Below the pieces are notes generated by a model, which worked only from the letters and a program-made list of their open reading frames with translations, did no database searches and was not told the origin of the DNA. Source: Candidatus Rifleibacterium amylolyticum (GTDB lineage: Bacteria; Muiribacteriota; Ozemobacteria; Ozemobacterales; Ozemobacteraceae). From it: a stretch of DNA of 64,000 nucleotides. The stretch spans positions 517,219 through 581,218 of the forward strand of contig JAACJG010000001.1 in the NCBI GenBank assembly GCA_009917695.1, given 5' to 3'. Shown here in pieces: positions 60,701 through 64,000 of the stretch. Within the stretch, counting starts at the first letter, position 1. The number at the start of each line of letters is the position of its first letter. The translations under genes and the position numbers were made by a program.

Positions 60701-62494
60701 GCAGAAAAAGAGATAATTGCTAAGGCTCTGAAAGAGTTATGGGAAAAATCAGCTGAATGGTCAGCATCTGAAGCTGGTAGTGGTGCCGAGCGAGTAGTGT
60801 TTGCCGAATCGTTAGGATTTCTTGCCTTGAGCTCGGTTATGACCTCTGAGGAACTTTTTGAAACGATTTTGCTGCGCCCAAAACATGCTCAGGATCTTAG
60901 GTCTCTCGAACTTTGGTTTGAGCCTTTGCCAGAAGAGACTGCCAGAAGTTATCTAGATCAACTCCTAACTGAAACCAGCAACACAACGCTTACACGATTA
61001 TTGTGGATGTTGGCCAGTTCTAAGCCTCCGCTGTTAGATCGTCACCGCGAGCAGCTGAGAACATTTCTTGACTGTGATGACGCTAATTTACGGGGTAGTG
61101 TGTATCGTTTTATTTATGCAACTCAGGATACGGAACTCATCGATTATGTTTTTCGTAAGGCAAATTCTGAATTGCCTGCAAAAAATAGCTGGGAGGGTAT
61201 CTGGCATTTTGAAATTATAGCCAGTATCAGCAAGAACAAGCGCTTTGACGAGCTTCTTCCAATGCTTCGTTGCTTGTCAAAATTTGCAACAATTATTGAT
61301 CGTCGTGGCTGTAATGATGAAGAGGTGGCCAAGTTTGTTGAGCTGTTTAACAATAAATGGCAAAACGTTGCTGAGCAACATGGTATTGCAACCACAGGCT
61401 TTCCGACCATCTGTATTGAGCCGTTTAGTGATTGTGGCAGGCAATTTAAGCAGAAATCTCTACAGGAGCATGATCGATCAATGGTCTTTTTATCGGCAGC
61501 TGCAAGTTGGGGAGACATTTCTCAATCAAATAATAACGACATAAAGAAGTTTTTGGATGGTACAACAGACAAACAATTTGCGGAAAGGCATAGGGCTGTA
61601 AGACACAGAGTTGAAGAACTGGAAGCAAATGAAGCAACAAGCTTGTGGAATTTCGAGATCCCGATAGGTCTAATGCGCAGTATTTGTAATAAATACGCGG
61701 ATTTAATCAACCTATGGATTGACGCTGCATTGCAATCCAAAAGCATGCTTATCTCATGCGAAGGGTTCTATCAATCTCTCTGTGGGGCAATTGTTGAGGC
61801 AAATCCAACGCAAGGATTCGAACTTTTGAAGCAGCTTGTTGCCAGCAACAACATTAGTTTCCTTGATGAGTATGGGTGCGATTATTTGAGCCGAATTCCG
61901 TTTTTGTGCGACTCAGACGAAGCCCTTGAATACCGAAACAGCTTGCTGAATAGTTGTAGAAGCGATGTTGACTTGATAAAAATTGCAAATGTTGCTGTAG
62001 TATGTAGCCGCCAGGAGTGGCTGATGAAGCAGGTTGATGCATGGATTCAGTCACCTCTGCTTTGGAAAAGGTCAATTGGCCTCAATCTGTCTTGTCTATC
62101 CGACCTGAGACTGGATATAGAAAAACTTATAATTAATGCTGATGTAAATGGCACATGGGTTGAGCCAACACTTGATCAAATCAGGAACTCGTATTCAAAA
62201 AACACTTGGGCGCGCCATTGGTATGAACAGTTTCTTAAGGTTCATGATGAAGACGAGGCCTATTCAGCGTATGTGCTATTTTTAAAATGCGTAGACCGAC
62301 GCTGCCGACTATGGATGCGCTCTTTCGAAGATTCACCTGACGTAATAGACAAAAGAGTGAGGTTCAGAAAAATGAATGACCAACAGGTGAAGAATGCCAT
62401 AAATAATAACGAAAAGATTCATAAAGATCGCTTTTTGAGTATAAAAATACCGAAAGGACAGGTTTTTCCTTTTGCGAATAGCAACAATCCTTAG
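57776..62494 (+). CDS. Mrr-like nuclease fused to a STAND/NACHT ATPase with long C-terminal sensor (Avs-like)
   Basis: 1572 residues; AGGA about 8 nt upstream of the ATG. Residues 20-150 form an Mrr-like PD-(D/E)xK domain: E30 (GFEGLV), D57 (GRDG), E71-A72-K73 (FEAKRYN). A linker leads to a STAND NTPase: Walker A 'GEEGTGKT' (266-273), Walker B 'VLLCFDGLNE' (343-352), and the 'TARPQFW' motif (R381). The last 1000 residues are helical, without a classical repeat, and probably sense a target. This order matches the AVAST group, in which recognition of a phage protein drives oligomerisation and DNA cutting. GC is lower than in hsdM. Replacing hsdR in the operon is unusual. Confidence 0.82.
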   Translation: MTSHEEVSEQHDPLLKFLRSMPDVGPNGFEGLVRDLLEQWTGFTFRLARSGSQFGRDGSSESHGLFSVAFEAKRYNESFKLKDRELAGELIQAHGSIPCLDLWILAATIEVGDSVENLRRQAEDLGVDLLILDARSNGFGALQIFCAEYPPVVAAFCQRNNGSAATKEIAEYIEPLRQSPQFHSAVERLRQSLSDSILCTASARKLSYNWLKSRVKNEKESRAAFSQDIGLLSIGDRLVTRKTIIDHFDTWWGKYKSDATICALLGEEGTGKTWALFSWLMHRFNDTAGPILLPVTASQQQKGSDIPEILIAVLQSRCGKSSEYWRKKVAAWLKRPKGEEPMVLLCFDGLNESPDFPWRKICDQSATEEVLGRIAIIVTARPQFWRYKVSIGISETVFKTDGYDDQELTKALEASGISLSDIPSSLQSLIRKPRYLDLVVRHFAALVKSGDMTVELLLYVDCKDKVQRKSNYPVSDDEFHAILCDLARQYHAGLKTVSRISLNQFLPKTDTTEAVLQEIIDGGLLIPAGSIEPVYKVEPRRLVHGLGMLLADHVQNEPKSTIQEMVDAIRMWLEPQPVMDVKASIVGAAVFFSIVHKNYSAVARRALLYFWVTIRNMPAQQEDDICAYLPDCAEDMFSIADDCWRNAYDNGMAHTRLAGAFLSRRDDERIKPILIVAVSRWMSYVNINGHPFTRGPNDINLSKQTEAIKERFGFNLIPDSKAKFQEWLFPITDDDGMLRLARFALLIISGGDRLSFVQAFVRWAISRRLMGNYAESEEAAWVLRLSDEELWPSFEPCLSSLVESGNETLRKAAHLLATCLGSKEALLLLSSRLSDLYPKNVWLIEYEQDPFASFWGSISREQCVPCMQRDDLSLFQIERKIEQHFIEPTIVAPQSYVARLCQAAVNLPVEGYNSRISRTIEDHNIEQLGSFLARFAPNDYCAMLRRAIHTLSFRDAEGKQQLLIHLPGIALTIRDAEKEIIAKALKELWEKSAEWSASEAGSGAERVVFAESLGFLALSSVMTSEELFETILLRPKHAQDLRSLELWFEPLPEETARSYLDQLLTETSNTTLTRLLWMLASSKPPLLDRHREQLRTFLDCDDANLRGSVYRFIYATQDTELIDYVFRKANSELPAKNSWEGIWHFEIIASISKNKRFDELLPMLRCLSKFATIIDRRGCNDEEVAKFVELFNNKWQNVAEQHGIATTGFPTICIEPFSDCGRQFKQKSLQEHDRSMVFLSAAASWGDISQSNNNDIKKFLDGTTDKQFAERHRAVRHRVEELEANEATSLWNFEIPIGLMRSICNKYADLINLWIDAALQSKSMLISCEGFYQSLCGAIVEANPTQGFELLKQLVASNNISFLDEYGCDYLSRIPFLCDSDEALEYRNSLLNSCRSDVDLIKIANVAVVCSRQEWLMKQVDAWIQSPLLWKRSIGLNLSCLSDLRLDIEKLIINADVNGTWVEPTLDQIRNSYSKNTWARHWYEQFLKVHDEDEAYSAYVLFLKCVDRRCRLWMRSFEDSPDVIDKRVRFRKMNDQQVKNAINNNEKIHKDRFLSIKIPKGQVFPFANSNNP

Positions 62495-62506
62495 AAATCA
62501 AAAGTT

Positions 62507-62537
62507 TGCCACTTTTTGTGAATAGTGGCATATTTTT
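62507..62537 (+). terminator. Intrinsic terminator after the STAND gene
   Basis: TGCCACT / AGTGGCA stem (62507-62513, 62524-62530), 10-nt loop, then TATTTTT (62531-62537), 13 nt after the stop codon. Confidence 0.65.
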
Positions 62538-62631
62538 GAAATCGAAAGTGCAGCATGTTGACCGCAAAAAGTCAGAACAGAGGCTGCTTTAGGCTAAGAC
62601 CTGGTGTGTGTTAAACATATTATGACAATCG

Positions 62632-62659
62632 TTGCTTGCAGATGAAAAAGTGATACAAT
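62632..62659 (+). promoter_or_regulatory. Possible promoter of the AAA ATPase gene
   Basis: TTGCTT (62632-62637), 16 nt, TACAAT (62654-62659), 53 nt before the ATG at 62713. Together with the upstream terminator it makes the AAA/TOPRIM pair a separate unit. Confidence 0.4.
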
Positions 62660-62712
62660 AGCCATGACCTGCTGATGCTGCCGTCGCGATAACTTGAACA
62701 AGGTAAAAGAGC

Positions 62713-63834
62713 ATGACTGCACTGAAAAAACTGACTGTTAAGGGCTTTAAATCAATCAGAGAACTGGTTGATTTTGAGCTGTCCAACCTGAACGTTTTTA
62801 TCGGCGCCAACGGCTCTGGCAAAAGTAATCTTATCAGCCTTTTTACATTTATTCAGAAGGCTGCTGAAAATGCTCTGGTTGAGCATGTGATGGTCAATGG
62901 CGGCATAAATGATTTTTTCTTTTATGGCCGAAAGACAACGGAAAAGATAGAGGTTGGCACCAGAATTGACAATATTGCTTATGGCTTTGATGTTGTAGAA
63001 ATGGGCAGCCCGGCGGGGTCCTGCTTTGTTCAACAGTCTATAATCAATTTTGACAAATCAGGTAATATGTCGAGAGCTAACAACATAGAGGTCCTTTCTA
63101 CAATAGTTGATATAGGCGGGAACGAGGGGGTTGACCCAAATCTTTTAGAATTGATAGACAACCACAAAATTTTGAAGGCCATGATCACATCATGGCAGAT
63201 ATACCACTTTGACGACACTACCAGAACTGCCGGAATGCGGCATGCTGAGATAATTCAGGATGACAAAAGATTGCGGGCTGATGCGGCTAATCTGGCGCCG
63301 TTTCTTTTGAAGCTGAAAAACCAGTGGCCGGAAGAATATCGGCAGATCGTCAGCGCGACCAGGCTGGTAATGCCATATTTTGCTGACTTCAATCTTGAAG
63401 TTCGAAAGTTCGGCGAAGCTGAGAAGATTAACCTGTCGTGGTTTCAGAAAGGCTCTGATTATCCGTTTCAGCCGTATCACCTTTCAGATGGTTCAATTCG
63501 CTTCATCGCGCTGGCAACCGCCCTGCTGCAACCGGAGCCGCCATCGCTTATTATCATCGACGAGCCAGAGCTCGGGCTGCATCCTGAGGCGATACATATT
63601 CTTGCTGAATTGATCAAAGATGCTGCGCGACGAACCCAGGTGATAGTTGCCACTCAGTCGCCGACCTTGCTTGATAACTTCGCTGTCGAAGACATTGTTG
63701 TGGTCAACAGAGAGAATGGCGCTTCGACCTTCATGCGCTTGAATGAGGAAGACTTTAAAGTCTGGCTCGAAGACTACTCGGTCGGTGAACTCTGGACCAA
63801 AAATGTTATCGCCGGAGGCCCGGTCGGTGAGTAA
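62713..63834 (+). CDS. AAA15/AAA_21-type ABC-like ATPase (OLD-like)
   Basis: 373 residues, ABC-type ATPase with the split nucleotide-binding fold: Walker A 'FIGANGSGKSNL' (about 32-43), signature 'HLSDGSIRFIALA', Walker B with catalytic Glu 'SLIIIDEPELGLHP', and 'VIVATQSPTLLDNF' (H-loop position holds Gln). The coiled-coil insert is short. It resembles the ATPase half of OLD/Gabija-type proteins. The next gene starts inside its last codons (GTGAGTAA) and encodes a TOPRIM-like protein, so the two probably form a split OLD-like pair. Ribosome site AAGG about 10 nt upstream is weak. Confidence 0.87.
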   Translation: MTALKKLTVKGFKSIRELVDFELSNLNVFIGANGSGKSNLISLFTFIQKAAENALVEHVMVNGGINDFFFYGRKTTEKIEVGTRIDNIAYGFDVVEMGSPAGSCFVQQSIINFDKSGNMSRANNIEVLSTIVDIGGNEGVDPNLLELIDNHKILKAMITSWQIYHFDDTTRTAGMRHAEIIQDDKRLRADAANLAPFLLKLKNQWPEEYRQIVSATRLVMPYFADFNLEVRKFGEAEKINLSWFQKGSDYPFQPYHLSDGSIRFIALATALLQPEPPSLIIIDEPELGLHPEAIHILAELIKDAARRTQVIVATQSPTLLDNFAVEDIVVVNRENGASTFMRLNEEDFKVWLEDYSVGELWTKNVIAGGPVGE

Positions 63835-64000
63835 GACTGTCAGACTGATGATCCTCACCGAAGGGCAGACAGAGTCAAAATTTGTAAAAGAAATACTGGT
63901 GCCATACCTGACCAATTGGCAAATTTTGCTGCTCCGACAGTACTTGCAAAGCCCGGGCAAAAAGGTGGCGATGTCAAATTTGCGCGTGCCGTTAAAGATA
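63827..64000 (+). pseudogene. DUF4276-family (TOPRIM-like) gene, frameshifted and cut by the window end
   Basis: GTG at 63827 with GGAGG (63814-63818) 8 nt upstream overlaps the ATPase stop. The first 29 codons read 'VRLMILTEGQTESKFVKEIL', where EGxxE is the TOPRIM-like glutamate motif of DUF4276. From about 63914 the family sequence continues in another frame: 'NFAAPTVLAKPGQKGGDVKF' (from 63922). One base seems to be missing between 63914 and 63927. The frame used at the start gives an unrelated sequence to the window end. Either the gene is broken or the sequence has an error here. The partner is the ATPase before it. Confidence 0.65.

Overview
The window is one continuous piece of a Gram-negative bacterial chromosome of roughly 50 % GC. 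Evidence for the cell type is a lipobox lipoprotein, many Sec signal peptides, a periplasmic HtrA protease, an ECF sigma/anti-sigma pair and TldD/TldE. Vegetative promoters are of the TTGACA-17-TATAAT type. The mix of an Aquifex-type aconitase, an indolepyruvate:ferredoxin oxidoreductase, very large secreted proteins of no known family and many dispersed intergenic hairpin repeats suggests an uncultivated, amino-acid-using lineage. Candidatus Riflebacteria/Ozemobacteria would fit, but this is a guess because no rRNA or ribosomal protein is present.

Layout. 1-8.8 kb: secreted proteins (end of a FecR-like protein, a lipoprotein, an M14 carboxypeptidase, a 1590-residue secreted protein and its small coupled partner). 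9-14.4 kb: signalling and envelope stress (HD-GYP phosphodiesterase, ECF sigma, HxxxCxxC anti-sigma, HtrA, PTS EIIA). 14.5-24 kb: aconitase, an FAH-family enzyme, an SH3b/TPR protein, a membrane-anchored beta-propeller, a HATPase-GAF-degenerate GGDEF sensor and a secreted protein. 24-33.8 kb: an unusual AbiEi-like/TPR/winged-helix fusion, IorAB, a 5'-nucleotidase and a UbiB/ABC1-like kinase. 34-44.8 kb: a membrane-anchored HExxH protein, GNAT, TldD/TldE, MATE, a zinc-ribbon protein and a secreted protein, then tRNA-Asn.

45-64 kb is an accessory, defence-rich island. It starts after tRNA-Asn with a decayed Rpn-type nuclease and two unrecognised genes. Next come a 1268-residue SIR2-domain protein on the minus strand and, divergently, an operon: hsdM, hsdS, a DUF1016/YhcG-type PD-(D/E)xK nuclease, a 19-codon stub that looks like the start of hsdR, and a 1572-residue protein with an Mrr-like nuclease domain fused to a STAND/NACHT ATPase and a long C-terminus (Avs-like architecture). 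The last unit is an AAA ATPase plus a TOPRIM-like DUF4276 gene that carries a frameshift and runs off the window.

Two points deserve most attention. (1) The type I methylase genes have lost hsdR and are translationally chained to a nuclease-STAND protein, which may be a composite defence system. (2) Two intergenic regions (30277-30499 and 37844-37966) share a previously unrecognised-looking structured element with compensatory base changes, variable-length arms and a GACGCAA segment, lying upstream of the 5'-nucleotidase and tldD. There are also several families of hairpin repeats, one of which has inserted in frame into hsdM and, with a flanking duplication, between hsdM and hsdS. All functions are inferred by reading motifs; no database search was run.
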